The notes: generated by a model from the sequence alone, not told the origin. 64,000 nt of DNA from Pseudomonas fluorescens (GCF_001307155.1 NZ_CP012830.1:1419501-1483500), one strand, 5' to 3'. Shown: positions 11,669 to 20,812, counted from the stretch's first letter. A program made the numbers and translations.

Positions 11669-12274
11669 ATGATCAAACGCAATCTGCTGGTGATGGGGCT
11701 CGCTGTTTTGCTGAGCGCCTGCGGCTTCCAACTGCGCGGTACCGGCACCGCCGAACTGGCGATCAGGGAACTCGACCTGAGCGCACGCAACTCATATGGC
11801 GAAACCGTGACGCTGATGCGCCAGGTGCTTGAAAGCAGTGGCGTCAAAGTCTATGCCGGCGCACCTTACAAGCTGGTATTCACCGACGAACAGGAAAGCC
11901 AGCGCAGCCTCAGCTACTCCGGCGGCGGCCATTCGGCCGAGTATGAGCTGACCAACGTGCTGAACTATCAAATCGTGGGCCACAACAAGCTGTCCCTGCT
12001 CGACGACAAACTGCAAGTGCAGAAGGTCTTCATCCACGACGGCAACAACATCACTGGCTCCGACCAGGAAGCCGCCGAGGTGCGCAAGGAAATGCGTCGC
12101 GATATGGTGCAACGCATGATGCTGCGCCTGCAACAGCTTACCCCGGCTCAGCTTGATCAGTTGCAACAGACTGCCGATGACCGTGCCAAAGCGGAAGCCG
12201 ACGCGCTGGAAGCAGCCCGTAAAGCCGAAGCGAACACTCCGCGCCAGTCACCTATGCAAGTACCGACCGAGTAA
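11669..12274 (+). CDS. lptE: LPS assembly lipoprotein LptE
   Basis: This 201-residue outer-membrane lipoprotein plugs the LptD barrel and is needed for LPS insertion. The signal peptide ends in the lipobox LLSAC with Cys18 as the lipidated residue. The mature part carries the family segment GFQLRGTG. The C-terminal 50 residues are helical and rich in Ala, Glu, Lys and Gln. The position between leuS and holA is the conserved proteobacterial order. An AAGGGGAGCA site precedes the ATG. Confidence 0.94.
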   Translation: MIKRNLLVMGLAVLLSACGFQLRGTGTAELAIRELDLSARNSYGETVTLMRQVLESSGVKVYAGAPYKLVFTDEQESQRSLSYSGGGHSAEYELTNVLNYQIVGHNKLSLLDDKLQVQKVFIHDGNNITGSDQEAAEVRKEMRRDMVQRMMLRLQQLTPAQLDQLQQTADDRAKAEADALEAARKAEANTPRQSPMQVPTE

Positions 12275-12280
12275 GTCGTA

Positions 12281-12300
12281 CGGGGCGCTCTGGCGCCCCG
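12281..12300 (+). terminator. GC-rich hairpin between lptE and holA
   Basis: A perfect 8-bp stem CGGGGCGC/GCGCCCCG with loop TCTG sits 6 bases after the lptE stop. Only a mixed TTCG follows, so it may attenuate or stabilise the transcript rather than terminate it. Confidence 0.45.
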
Positions 12301-12313
12301 TTCGCCCTGTCTT

Positions 12314-13351
12314 ATGAAACTAGCCCCCGCCCAGCTCGGCAAACACCTGCAAGGCGCCCTTGCGCCCGTTTACATCATCAGTGGCGATGACCCACTGTTG
12401 TGTCAGGAAGCTGCCGACGCCATCCGCTCTGCTGCCCGCCAGCAAGGTTTTGACGAACGCCAGGTATTCAGCGCAGACGCCAGTTTCGACTGGGGTACGC
12501 TGCTGCAAGCCGGCGCCAGCATGTCGTTGTTCGCTGAAAAGCGCCTGCTGGAGTTGCGCTTGCCGTCCGGCAAACCGGGCGACAAAGGTGCAGCAGCGCT
12601 GATGGAGTATTGCTCGCGTCCGGCCGAAGATACCTTGCTGCTGATCAGCCTGCCAAAACTCGACGCCAGCGCGCAAAAAACCAAGTGGGGCAAGGCGCTG
12701 GTCGAAGGCCCGCAGACCCAGTTCGTGCAGATCTGGCCGGTGGATGCCAACCAGTTGCCGCAATGGATTCGTCAGCGTTTGTCCCAGGCTGGGCTTGCTG
12801 CCAGCCAGGACGCTGTCGAGCTGATCGCAGCAAGGGTCGAAGGCAACCTGCTGGCGGCCGCCCAGGAAATCGAAAAGCTCAAGCTGATGGCCGAAGGTGG
12901 CCAGATCACGCTCGAAACGGTGCAAGCGGCAGTTGCCGACAGCGCGCGCTTCGATGTTTTCGGGTTGACCGATGCCATTCTTAATGGCGAAGCGGCGCAT
13001 GCGCTACGCATGCTTGAAGGTTTGCGCGGCGAAGGCGTCGAACCACCGGTGATTCTTTGGGCGCTGGCCCGAGAGCTTCGGCTATTGGCCAACCTGTCGC
13101 TGCAATACAGCCAGGGTGTGCCGCTGGACAAAGCCTTCAGCCAGGCCCGACCGCCCGTCTGGGACAAGCGCAAACCCCTGATGAGTAAAGCCCTGCAACG
13201 CCATTCGGCGCAACGCTGGGCGCAACTGCTGCTCGATGCCCAGCGGATCGACGCACAAATAAAAGGCCAGGCCGCCGGTTCGCCGTGGATGAGCCTGAGC
13301 CGCTTGGCGTTGTTGATGGCCGGCCAGCGCCTGGCATTGCCTGCCGAGTAA
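12314..13351 (+). CDS. holA: DNA polymerase III subunit delta
   Basis: This 345-residue clamp-loader subunit opens the beta clamp. The N-terminal AAA+-like domain begins MKLAPAQLGKHLQGALAPVY, followed by the delta signature YIISGDDPLLCQEAADAIR. This region holds the clamp-contacting helix. The family lacks a functional P-loop, and none is seen here. The C-terminal helical collar domain covers about residues 210-340. It lies downstream of lptE, as in other gammaproteobacteria. Confidence 0.95.
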   Translation: MKLAPAQLGKHLQGALAPVYIISGDDPLLCQEAADAIRSAARQQGFDERQVFSADASFDWGTLLQAGASMSLFAEKRLLELRLPSGKPGDKGAAALMEYCSRPAEDTLLLISLPKLDASAQKTKWGKALVEGPQTQFVQIWPVDANQLPQWIRQRLSQAGLAASQDAVELIAARVEGNLLAAAQEIEKLKLMAEGGQITLETVQAAVADSARFDVFGLTDAILNGEAAHALRMLEGLRGEGVEPPVILWALARELRLLANLSLQYSQGVPLDKAFSQARPPVWDKRKPLMSKALQRHSAQRWAQLLLDAQRIDAQIKGQAAGSPWMSLSRLALLMAGQRLALPAE

Positions 13352-13362
13352 ACCGCTTTTTT

Positions 13363-13510
13363 GTGGCGAGGGAGCTTGCTCCCGCTGGGTCGGTCCGCGT
13401 TCGGGCGAAGCGGCCCTGAAATCTGCAAACCGCATATCCACAGACACACGCCGCGTGCCCAGCAATCACGGCTGCTTCGCTGCCGAACGGGGGCAAGCCC
13501 CCTCGCCACA
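13363..13510. repeat. Paired REP palindromes with mismatched arms
   Basis: The left copy reads TGTGGCGAGGGAGCTTGCTCCCGC and the right copy reads GAACGGGGGCAAGCCCCCTCGCCACA. The two arms therefore belong to different REP subtypes (GGAGCTTGCTCC against GGGGCTTGCCCC). The doublet sits between holA and arfA. Confidence 0.85.
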
Positions 13511-13627
13511 CTAACCGAGTTCACTCCAAACAGAGCTGAATGGTCCTATGCATCGCAGGGACTAGACAGAACCCCAACTTCGGCCGATGATTTGCCCCGC
13601 GAAAACCACTCAACGAGAGCACCGCCC

Positions 13628-13783
13628 ATGAGCAAACACAAGCGGCCCAACAAGGCCAAATCCATTGTCGCCCAGCCACTGTTCCGCAGCCGTCAGGAAC
13701 AACCCGGCAAGGGCAAAGGCAGCTACCGCCGCGAAGCCTTCCAGTCTAAAAGCTGGGAGGCTTCTTACTTTCTGGCGGCATGA
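13628..13783 (+). CDS. arfA: Alternative ribosome-rescue factor ArfA
   Basis: This is a 51-residue basic protein. ArfA binds stalled ribosomes with an empty A site and recruits RF2 when trans-translation fails. The hallmark core is present: PLFRSRQEQ at residues 17-25, PGKGKGSYRRE at residues 26-36 and SWEAS at residues 42-46. The ATG at 13628 is preceded by GAGAGCACCGCCC. An inverted repeat covers codons 36-46, which matches the E. coli arrangement where the arfA mRNA is cut or terminated before its stop codon. That makes ArfA a tmRNA-controlled backup. The frame is open upstream to 13361 but that part is REP sequence. Confidence 0.92.
   Translation: MSKHKRPNKAKSIVAQPLFRSRQEQPGKGKGSYRREAFQSKSWEASYFLAA
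13733..13764 (+). promoter_or_regulatory. Intragenic arfA hairpin (RNase III site or terminator)
   Basis: GAAGCCTTCCAG (13733-13744) pairs with CTGGGAGGCTTC (13753-13764) over 12 bp with one G-U pair and an 8-nt loop. A U-rich TTACTTTCT follows. It lies before the stop codon at 13781, as expected for a nonstop-mRNA feedback element. Confidence 0.8.
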
Positions 13784-13855
13784 AGTTTCAACATCACCTC
13801 GCTCCCTCTCGGCATGATAAGGTCTGCACCTGATTCGTATTATCTGGACCTGTGC

Positions 13856-15178
13856 ATGCCCCTTTGTCTTTCCCGTCGTTGGCACCTGCGCCAACTGATT
13901 GCTGCCTCCAGCCTTGTCTTGCTTGTCGCCTGCGCGGAAAAACCCACCGCTGCCGACGCGCAACCGCTCCAAACCGCCCCCATTGCGACTACTCCGGCCA
14001 TCATTCCTCCGGTAGTGCCGACTGGCGACAATCTCGACATCCAGCCGACCCAGACCTTCGAGGAATGGGAAGCCGGTTTTCGCCAGGATGCCCTCGCCGC
14101 CGGTATCCGTCCGGATGTGTTCGACCGCGCCTTTGCCGGCATCACGCTGGATATGAGCGTGATCCGTGCCGACCGCAGCCAACCGGAGTTCACCCGCCCG
14201 GTGTGGGAATACCTCGACGGTGCGCTCTCCGCCGCGCGCGTGCGTAAAGGCCAGGCATTACTCAGCCAGTACGCCGAGACCTTGAACACCATCGAGCAGC
14301 GTTATGGTGTTGATCGCCAGGCGCTCGTGGCCGTCTGGGGCATGGAAAGCAACTTCGGCAGTTTCCAGGGCGACAAATCGGTGATCCGCTCGCTGGCGAC
14401 CCTGGCCTACGAAGGCCGGCGTCCGGGCTTTGCTCACGCCCAATTGCTGGCCGCTCTACAAATTCTGCAACAGGGTGATATCACGCCCGAGAAGATGCTC
14501 GGTTCCTGGGCTGGCGCCATGGGCCAGACCCAGTTCATCCCGACCACCTACCTCACCCACGCGGTCGATTTTGACGGTACCGGTCACCGCGATATCTGGG
14601 GCAGCCCGACCGATGCACTGGCCTCCACTGCCCATTACCTGCAAAGCTCCGGCTGGCAGAAAGGTCAGCCTTGGGGCTTCGAAGTGCAACTGGCGAGTGG
14701 TTTCGACTATTCGCTGGCTGACGGTGCGATTCGCAAAAGCGTCTCCGAGTGGATGCAAATGGGCATCAAACTGCCCAACGGCGGCGTCGTTCCACCCGGT
14801 TCCGAACACCTGTCAGCCGCCCTGCTGCTGCCCGCCGGTTATCGTGGCCCGGCGTTCCTGATCCTCGATAACTTCCGCGCAGTCCTCAAGTACAACAATT
14901 CGTCGTCCTACGCATTGGCGGTGAACCTGTTGTCTGAACGCTTTAACGGAGCGGGCCTGATCAACGGCGAATGGCCGAAGGATGACCTGCCCCTGAGTCG
15001 TTCAGAGCGCATCGAACTGCAGAATTTGCTGAGCGCCAGTAACTACGATGCGGGGAACGCCGACGGCATCATCGGCGCCAACACCCGCAAGGCCATTCGC
15101 AGCGCCCAGCAGTCGTTTGGCTGGCCGGCAGATGGTTACCCGACGCACAAGTTGCTGGAAGGTTTGCGTAACCGCTAA
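13856..15178 (+). CDS. Lytic murein transglycosylase with peptidoglycan-binding domain
   Basis: This 440-residue MltB-family (GH103) enzyme cleaves glycan strands with formation of 1,6-anhydro-MurNAc. A lipobox LLVAC gives Cys26 as lipid anchor. A proline/threonine-rich linker follows (residues 30-65). The catalytic glutamate is Glu164 in VWGMESNFG, and the family segment SWAGAMGQTQFIPTTY follows. The C-terminal 60 residues form a PG_binding_1 domain (SNYDAGNADGIIGANTRKAI). The frame is open to 13814. The ATG at 13856 gives a correct lipoprotein signal. It is distinct from the mltB-type gene at 20812-21822. Confidence 0.92.
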   Translation: MPLCLSRRWHLRQLIAASSLVLLVACAEKPTAADAQPLQTAPIATTPAIIPPVVPTGDNLDIQPTQTFEEWEAGFRQDALAAGIRPDVFDRAFAGITLDMSVIRADRSQPEFTRPVWEYLDGALSAARVRKGQALLSQYAETLNTIEQRYGVDRQALVAVWGMESNFGSFQGDKSVIRSLATLAYEGRRPGFAHAQLLAALQILQQGDITPEKMLGSWAGAMGQTQFIPTTYLTHAVDFDGTGHRDIWGSPTDALASTAHYLQSSGWQKGQPWGFEVQLASGFDYSLADGAIRKSVSEWMQMGIKLPNGGVVPPGSEHLSAALLLPAGYRGPAFLILDNFRAVLKYNNSSSYALAVNLLSERFNGAGLINGEWPKDDLPLSRSERIELQNLLSASNYDAGNADGIIGANTRKAIRSAQQSFGWPADGYPTHKLLEGLRNR

Positions 15179-15182
15179 AAAC

Positions 15183-15272
15183 ATCGCGGGCAAGCCTTGC
15201 TCCTACAGATCAATGTCGAATCACAATGACGTGACCGACATACAACATGTAGGAGCAAGGCTTGCCCGCGAT
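15183..15272. repeat. Inverted pair of TCGCGGGCAAGCC-type repeats
   Basis: Two 24-base arms (15183-15208 and 15249-15272) are perfect reverse complements reading GTAGGAGCAAGGCTTGCCCG. They enclose about 40 bases between convergent genes, so they form a long hairpin and probable bidirectional terminator. Confidence 0.85.
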
Positions 15273-15296
15273 GACTGACTTTCAGGCGACCAGGAC

Positions 15297-16247
15297 CTAA
15301 CGCCTGACGACCACATCCTGCTCCAACACCAACTCCTTGCTCCCCGCATCCAGCCTCACCAACGCGCCCATGGGCAGCGTCAGGTTCGGGTCGCAATGGC
15401 CGCTGCGCCAACCGGCAAGCACTGGAATCCGCAATGGCTCGAAGGTTTGCTTGAGCAACTTCGCCAATGCATCGCTGTCCACGCCGGCCACATCCCCCAC
15501 CAGCACCCCGCGCAGCGTGCTCAGCTTGTCGGCCAGGCGCAGATGGGTCAGCAACCGGTCGATGCGATATATCGGCTCGTTGACGTCTTCGATGAACAGA
15601 ATGATCCCGTCGGCATCGATTTCGAAAGGCGTGCCCAGGGTCGCGGCGATCATCGACAGATTACCGCCCAGCAAACGCCCATGAGCGATGCCTGGCTCGA
15701 TCGTAGTCAAAGGGTACGCCACCGGGTGCGCCAACAGGCTTCCAGCGTTCAACTGGCCTCTGAGCAGGCTGAGCAACGAAGACTCGGTCGGCTGGAGCTT
15801 GTTCCCCAGCAGATCGGCGTTGAGCATCGGACCGTGAAAGGTCACGAACCCCGCATAACGGCTGATGGCCAGGTGCAGCGCCGTAATGTCGCTATAGCCG
15901 ACAAACGGCTTGGCATTGCGCCGCAGCAACTCGAAGTCGATCCGGTCCAGCAGGCGCGGGCTGCCGTAGCCGCCACGCAGGCAGAGAATCGCATCAATGG
16001 CCGGATCGCCAAACGCCTCATGCAGATCCTTCAGGCGAACGTCGTCACTGCCGGCGAGGTAGCCGTCTTTCTCCAGGACACCCGGAAAAATCCGCAGCGA
16101 ATACCCGCGTGCACGCATCCATTGAAAAGCCGCTTCGGTATCCAGTGCCGCCGGGCCTGCCGGCGCAATGACACCGATCAGCCCCTCGGCAGGTAATGCC
16201 GGAACCGGGGCGTGCTCGGAAATAACGGGGGTCGAGCGAGTGGTCAT
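15297..16247 (-). CDS. ldcA: LD-carboxypeptidase (MEROPS S66)
   Basis: This 316-residue serine peptidase removes the terminal D-Ala from tetrapeptides during peptidoglycan recycling in the cytoplasm. The nucleophile is the Ser in FVGYSDITALH. The GIIAPAGP-like N-terminal strand (IGVIAPAGPAALD) and the LRGGYGSPRLL segment are family features. The glutamate region is LFIEDVNEPIYRIDR and the histidine is in GIAHGRLLGGN. No signal peptide is seen. The MccF subfamily of S66 is an alternative, but chromosomal setting near other murein genes favours LdcA. Confidence 0.9.
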   Translation of the reverse strand: MTTRSTPVISEHAPVPALPAEGLIGVIAPAGPAALDTEAAFQWMRARGYSLRIFPGVLEKDGYLAGSDDVRLKDLHEAFGDPAIDAILCLRGGYGSPRLLDRIDFELLRRNAKPFVGYSDITALHLAISRYAGFVTFHGPMLNADLLGNKLQPTESSLLSLLRGQLNAGSLLAHPVAYPLTTIEPGIAHGRLLGGNLSMIAATLGTPFEIDADGIILFIEDVNEPIYRIDRLLTHLRLADKLSTLRGVLVGDVAGVDSDALAKLLKQTFEPLRIPVLAGWRSGHCDPNLTLPMGALVRLDAGSKELVLEQDVVVRR

Positions 16248-16372
16248 CCGTGATTCTCCCTGTGTGAATGCTTCAGCACACAGTAGTCAGGAACGGGGAT
16301 AAACAGAAGAGGTTCAGCTGTCCCGCAGGGCGCAGGAAAAAACCGGGTGTGACGTGGTACCGAGTAGCTTTT

Positions 16373-16410
16373 AAAAAAATGCCCGCAAGACGTGAGCCTT
16401 GCGGGCATTT
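16373..16410 (-). terminator. Rho-independent terminator of the lipB-lipA transcript
   Basis: On the minus strand AATGCCCGCAAG pairs with CTTGCGGGCATT across an 8-nt loop, followed by a run of seven T. It begins 5 bases after the lipA stop. Confidence 0.93.
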
Positions 16411-16414
16411 CAGA

Positions 16415-17443
16415 TCAGGACGACATCAACTCGGCCTTGACCAGTTTCGCCTGCTCGTCGGCGTGATACGAGGAACGTACCAGCGGGCCGGAGGCGACGT
16501 TCTTGAAGCCCATCTTGTAACCTTCCTCGGCGAACCAGGCGAAGGTGTCCGGGTGCACGAAACGCTGCACCGGCAAGTGGCTACGGGACGGTTGCAGGTA
16601 CTGGCCCAGAGTCAGCATGTCGATATCGTGTTCGCGCATGCGCTTCATGACTTCGATGACTTCCTCGTCGGTCTCGCCCAGACCCAGCATCAGGCCGGAT
16701 TTGGTCGGAATGTGCGGCATCATCTGCTTGAACTTCTGCAGCAGGGTCAGCGACCACTGATAGTCCGAACCCGGACGTGCAGCCTTGTACAGGCGCGGTA
16801 CGGTTTCCAGGTTGTGGTTGAACACATCAGGCGGCTCGGCGGCGGTAATTGCCAGCGCCACGTCCATCCGGCCACGGTAGTCCGGAACGAGGGTCTCGAG
16901 CTGCACGTTCGGCGACAGCTTGCGGATTTCGCGGATGCAGTCGGCGAAGTGCTGGGCACCGCCGTCACGCAGGTCATCACGGTCTACCGAGGTGATCACC
17001 ACGTACTTCAGTTTCAGGTCGGCGATGGCGATGGCCAGGCTTTCCGGTTCGTTGACGTCCAGTGGCTTCGGACGACCGTGGCCAACGTCGCAGAACGGGC
17101 AGCGGCGGGTGCAGATGTCGCCCATGATCATGAAGGTTGCGGTGCCACCGGAGAAGCATTCGCCGAGGTTCGGGCAGGAAGCTTCTTCGCAGACGCTGTG
17201 CAACTTGTGTTTGCGCAGCAGGGCCTTGATACGGTCGACTTCCGGGGAAACCGGGATGCGCACGCGAATCCAGTCAGGCTTTTTCGGCAATTCGGTGGTT
17301 GGAATGATCTTCACCGGGATACGCGCAACCTTTTCGGCGCCGCGCAGCTTTACGCCAGCTTCCACTTTGGCTCGCGGGGCCGGGCGCTCGGTAACATCCA
17401 GCGTCGGGATCATGGTTTGCACAGCGTCTTGCGCAGTAGTCAT
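16415..17443 (-). CDS. lipA: Lipoyl synthase
   Basis: This 342-residue radical-SAM enzyme inserts two sulfurs into octanoyl groups on lipoyl domains. The auxiliary cluster cysteines are C85, C90 and C96 ([14 protein letters not shown]), and the radical-SAM motif is C111, C115, C118 (CTRRCPFC). The terminal serine pair (ELMSS) supplies the serine ligand region of the family. The ATG at 17443 lies one base after the lipB stop, so translation is likely coupled. The order ybeD-lipB-lipA is conserved. Confidence 0.97.
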   Translation of the reverse strand: MTTAQDAVQTMIPTLDVTERPAPRAKVEAGVKLRGAEKVARIPVKIIPTTELPKKPDWIRVRIPVSPEVDRIKALLRKHKLHSVCEEASCPNLGECFSGGTATFMIMGDICTRRCPFCDVGHGRPKPLDVNEPESLAIAIADLKLKYVVITSVDRDDLRDGGAQHFADCIREIRKLSPNVQLETLVPDYRGRMDVALAITAAEPPDVFNHNLETVPRLYKAARPGSDYQWSLTLLQKFKQMMPHIPTKSGLMLGLGETDEEVIEVMKRMREHDIDMLTLGQYLQPSRSHLPVQRFVHPDTFAWFAEEGYKMGFKNVASGPLVRSSYHADEQAKLVKAELMSS

Positions 17444-17444
17444 A

Positions 17445-18092
17445 TCAGTCGATTCCGCCCGTTAGGGTCGTCTGCTCAGCATAGTCGAGGTGTTTGACGA
17501 GCTGCGCACGCAGCCGGGCACTTACCTCGGCAAATTCAATCGGCCCGGTGTGATCGCGCAGCTGGGTCATGGCCAGCCCGGCGTATCCACAGGGGTTAAT
17601 CCGGCGAAACGGCTCCAGGTCCATATCCACGTTCAAGGCCAGGCCATGAAAGGAGCAACCGTGGCGGATCCGCAGACCCAGAGAAGCAATTTTTGCACCG
17701 TTGACGTAGACGCCCGGTGCATCGGCCTTGGCCACGGCGGTGACGCCGTAGCTGGCCAGCAGCTCGATCAGGCACTGTTCCATCCGGCTGACCAGGTCGC
17801 GCACGCCGAAACCCAGCTTGCGCACATCCAGCAGCAGATACGCCACCAACTGACCTGGGCCGTGGTAAGTCACTTGACCGCCACGATCGACCTGCACCAC
17901 CGGAATATCGCCGGGAAGCAGCAGATGCTCAGCCTTGCCGGCCTGCCCCTGGGTAAAAACCGGTGGGTGCTCGACCAGCCAGATCTCGTCGGCGCGGTCG
18001 CTGCCGCGCTCGTTGGTAAACCGTTGCATGGCATGCCAGACTGGCTCGTAAGCCAGCTGGCCGAGCTCGCGAAAGCCCAGCGGTTCGGACAT
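17445..18092 (-). CDS. lipB: Octanoyltransferase LipB
   Basis: This 215-residue enzyme transfers octanoate from acyl-carrier protein to lipoyl domains, the step before LipA. The catalytic lysine and cysteine are expected in [23 protein letters not shown] and in PCGYAGL. The [16 protein letters not shown] motif is present. I chose the ATG at 18092, which overlaps the ybeD stop as TGATG. A GTG at 18095 is directly upstream and cannot be excluded. The stop is one base before the lipA start. Confidence 0.96.
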   Translation of the reverse strand: MSEPLGFRELGQLAYEPVWHAMQRFTNERGSDRADEIWLVEHPPVFTQGQAGKAEHLLLPGDIPVVQVDRGGQVTYHGPGQLVAYLLLDVRKLGFGVRDLVSRMEQCLIELLASYGVTAVAKADAPGVYVNGAKIASLGLRIRHGCSFHGLALNVDMDLEPFRRINPCGYAGLAMTQLRDHTGPIEFAEVSARLRAQLVKHLDYAEQTTLTGGID

Positions 18093-18367
18093 CACAGCAC
18101 CATGTGCACGAAGCCGGTGGCCCGCAGTTCACTGTTGATGTTGTACAGCTGGTCCTGGTCGGTCGCGACGATGTGTAACTGAATCGTCGTGTACTTGCCA
18201 TTGGTGCTTTGGCGTTCGTCCACACGGTCATGATTGATCGTCGCGTGCTTCTTGACGATTTCGATGATCTTGTCTTTGTTGCCCACACCGGTATCGCTGA
18301 TCACCTTAACCGGGTAGTCAACGTTGGGGAATTCGATCTTGGGTGCCTTTACTTCGGTATCGGTCAT
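18092..18367 (-). CDS. ybeD: YbeD/DUF493 family protein
   Basis: This 91-residue ferredoxin-fold protein is of the DUF493 family ([13 protein letters not shown] near the N-terminus, [18 protein letters not shown] in the middle). It lies directly upstream of lipB in most gammaproteobacteria. Its function is not established; an ACT-like regulatory role in lipoate metabolism is only suggested by position. TGATG overlap with lipB implies translational coupling. Confidence 0.92.
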   Translation of the reverse strand: MTDTEVKAPKIEFPNVDYPVKVISDTGVGNKDKIIEIVKKHATINHDRVDERQSTNGKYTTIQLHIVATDQDQLYNINSELRATGFVHMVL

Positions 18368-18450
18368 GGCGTAACGGCCTCGTAAGCGTAAGCCGTGGCG
18401 ACGGCATGGCCCCGCGCCGGATCAGCGCGTGGCCATGCAGGTGCACACTA

Positions 18451-19608
18451 TCAGTTGAACAAGCCGTAGAAGAATAGACGGATGCTATCCCACATGCGGC
18501 GGAAGATACCACCTTGGTCGACCGCGTCCAGCGCGATCAGATCAGCGCTGTGCACGACCTTGTCGTCCAGTTTCACTTCGACTTTACCAATCACGTCGCC
18601 CTTGGCGATCGGCGCGACCAGTTGCGGGTTCATGGTCATGCTGGCAGCGAGCTTTTTCAGCTGGCCTTTTGGCAAGGTCATGGTCAGGTCTTCAGCCAGG
18701 CCAGCTTTGACCTGGTTGGTGGTGCCCTTCCAGACTGGAGCCTGAGCCAGCTCGGCGCCTTTCTGATAGAAGGTCTGGGTTTCGAAGAAGCGGAAACCGT
18801 AGGTCAGCAGCTTCTGGGTTTCAGCAGCGCGAGCGCTTTCGCTGTTGGTGCCGAACACCACGGCGATCAGGCGCATGCCATCACGTACCGCCGAGGACAC
18901 CATGCAGTAGCCGGCTTCTTCGGTGTGACCGGTTTTCAGACCGTCAACGGTCTTGTCACGCCACAGCAGCAGGTTGCGGTTGGGTTGCTTGATGCCGTTC
19001 CAGAAGAACTCTTTCTGCGAGTAGATCGCATAGTGAGCCGGGTCTTCGTGGATGATCGCACGCGCCAGAATGGCCATGTCGTGAGCGGTGGAGTAGTGCT
19101 CAGGGTTTGGCAGACCGGTCGGGTTCATGAAGTGACTGTTGTTCATGCCCAGGTCGGCAACGGTCTTGTTCATGAGGTCGGCGAACGCGTCTTCGCTGCC
19201 GGCGATGTGCTCGGAGAGCGCGACGCTGGCGTCGTTGCCCGACTGGATGATGATGCCGTGCAGCAGGTCGCTGACCGTGACCTGCGAGCCGACCTTGATG
19301 AACATCCGCGAACCGCCGGTGCGCCAGGCGTTCTCACTGACGGTCACCGGATCGTTTTCACCGATCTGGCCGCGACGGATTTCCAGGGTCGCAATGTACG
19401 CTGTCATCAGCTTGGTCAGGCTGGCTGGCGGCAGACGCTGGTCACCGTTGTTCTCGACCAGCACGTTGCCGCTGCTGGCGTCCATGAGCACATAGGATTT
19501 AGCCGCCAGTTGTGGTGGCGACGGCATCATCTCGACCGCAAAAGCGGCGGGTGAGAGGAGCAGCGGGACTAGCAGGCACAGGCGTTTGGCAAAGGTGGTG
19601 ATGTTCAT
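18451..19608 (-). CDS. dacC: D-alanyl-D-alanine carboxypeptidase (PBP5-type)
   Basis: This 385-residue periplasmic enzyme trims pentapeptide stems. The signal peptide is cleaved after about Ala24 (AAFA-VEM). The three penicillin-binding motifs are SLTK (S63-K66), SGN (123-125) and KTG (225-227). The C-terminal PBP5 domain ends in an amphipathic membrane-anchoring helix (RMWDSIRLFFYGLFN). The symbol follows P. aeruginosa PBP5; the E. coli equivalent is dacA. It lies between ybeD and rlpA with 193 bp upstream free of genes. Confidence 0.94.
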   Translation of the reverse strand: MNITTFAKRLCLLVPLLLSPAAFAVEMMPSPPQLAAKSYVLMDASSGNVLVENNGDQRLPPASLTKLMTAYIATLEIRRGQIGENDPVTVSENAWRTGGSRMFIKVGSQVTVSDLLHGIIIQSGNDASVALSEHIAGSEDAFADLMNKTVADLGMNNSHFMNPTGLPNPEHYSTAHDMAILARAIIHEDPAHYAIYSQKEFFWNGIKQPNRNLLLWRDKTVDGLKTGHTEEAGYCMVSSAVRDGMRLIAVVFGTNSESARAAETQKLLTYGFRFFETQTFYQKGAELAQAPVWKGTTNQVKAGLAEDLTMTLPKGQLKKLAASMTMNPQLVAPIAKGDVIGKVEVKLDDKVVHSADLIALDAVDQGGIFRRMWDSIRLFFYGLFN

Positions 19609-19756
19609 CCGTCTCTCGAAATCGCTAATGGAAACTGCCCTACGGGCAAAACTAATCAGACAACCTGCTTGGCGCGGAGCCTGCGGGTTATCGCGTGTTC
19701 AGTTGTTCACTCTCTAACCCTTGCCGGGCTTTTATTGTTCAACGAGCCAACAACTC

Positions 19757-19786
19757 AGGTTCACCCCCCAAACCGCAAGTGAACCT
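19757..19786 (-). other. Hairpin downstream of rlpA
   Basis: An 8-bp inverted repeat AGGTTCAC/GTGAACCT with a 14-base loop lies about 15 bases past the rlpA stop. No T-run follows, so a terminator role is uncertain. Confidence 0.35.
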
Positions 19787-19801
19787 TGAATCAGGAATTG
19801 C

Positions 19802-20812
19802 TTATTCAGCCGTCACCAGGCTCGGAGAACCGAGATTGGCCAGGCGCACGCTGTTTTGCACTTGCGCGATTTCACCCTGCGAGCCGATTGGCCCCAGGCG
19901 AACCCGATGCAGTGTCTGTTGGTTGCGCACGATCGAGCTGATGAACACCGGAGCGCTCACCATCCCGCTCAACTTCGATCTCAGGAGTTCTGCAGCGTCC
20001 GGGTTGGCGAACGCGCCCACCTGCAGATACTGGCCAGAGGCTGGTACAGAAGCGTTTTTTTTTGCATCGAGCTGCACCGGCACAACGGCCGCGGCATGTT
20101 GCTGCGGCGGTGGCGTCCATTGCTCGACGGTGCCGGCCGACGCGGTAATCACCGGTGCGCTATTTTGCGCGACTTGCGGCTCATTGAGCATCAACGGCGC
20201 AGGTCGGCCTTTTGCCGCCCACCACTCTTGCGGGTCGATGCCTTCAACCTTGACCCGCGCAGTGCCAATCTCGGCATACCCGAGCTTCTTGGCTGCGGCG
20301 TAGGACAAGTCGATGATGCGATCCGAATAGAACGGCCCACGGTCGTTGACCCGCAGGATCACGCTCTTGTTGTTGTCCAGGTTGGTGACCCGAACATAGC
20401 TGGGCAATGGCAGGGTCTTGTGTGCGGCACTCATGCCGTACAGGTCATACACTTCGCCGTTGGCGGTGTTCTGCCCGTGAAACTTGGTGCCGTACCAGGA
20501 CGCCGTGCCCGAAGCGACATAACGCTTGGATTCGGCCAGCGGAAAGTAGGTCTTGCCCAGCACGGTATACGGGTTGGCCTTGTACGGGCCGGTATGCAGG
20601 GTCGGCGTAGCGTCGGGGATCCGTGAAATATCCACATCCCACCACGGCGCACCGTCTTTGTGGGCACGGTTGATATCCAGGCCTGGTGTCGCGCGTACTG
20701 CGGTCGTGTATTTCTGTTGCGGTGCACGACTGGTCGAACAGCTGACCACGAGCAACGACAACGCGGCGAAAGCCACCAGCTTCAGGGGTTTGCGGATTGG
20801 CGATGCCAGCAT
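19802..20812 (-). CDS. rlpA: Septal ring lytic transglycosylase RlpA
   Basis: This 336-residue outer-membrane lipoprotein cleaves denuded glycan at the septum. The lipobox LLVVSC gives Cys25. The double-psi beta-barrel domain spans about residues 95-185 (GTASWYGTKFHGQNTANGEVYD, then VRVNDRGPFYSDRIIDLSYAA). A variable linker is followed by a C-terminal SPOR domain (about residues 258-334, YLQVGAFANPDAAELLRSKL) that binds denuded peptidoglycan. The start overlaps the mltB stop as TAATG. It belongs to the elongation/septation operon. Confidence 0.95.
   Translation of the reverse strand: MLASPIRKPLKLVAFAALSLLVVSCSTSRAPQQKYTTAVRATPGLDINRAHKDGAPWWDVDISRIPDATPTLHTGPYKANPYTVLGKTYFPLAESKRYVASGTASWYGTKFHGQNTANGEVYDLYGMSAAHKTLPLPSYVRVTNLDNNKSVILRVNDRGPFYSDRIIDLSYAAAKKLGYAEIGTARVKVEGIDPQEWWAAKGRPAPLMLNEPQVAQNSAPVITASAGTVEQWTPPPQQHAAAVVPVQLDAKKNASVPASGQYLQVGAFANPDAAELLRSKLSGMVSAPVFISSIVRNQQTLHRVRLGPIGSQGEIAQVQNSVRLANLGSPSLVTAE

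Noticed and set aside
15183..15272. Inverted repeats considered as a CRISPR unit
   Set aside because: There is a single inverted pair without direct repeats or spacers.
16268..17497. 409-residue plus-strand frame opposite lipA
   Set aside because: lipA has all cluster cysteines and a terminator; the opposite frame is histidine- and glutamine-rich shadow coding.
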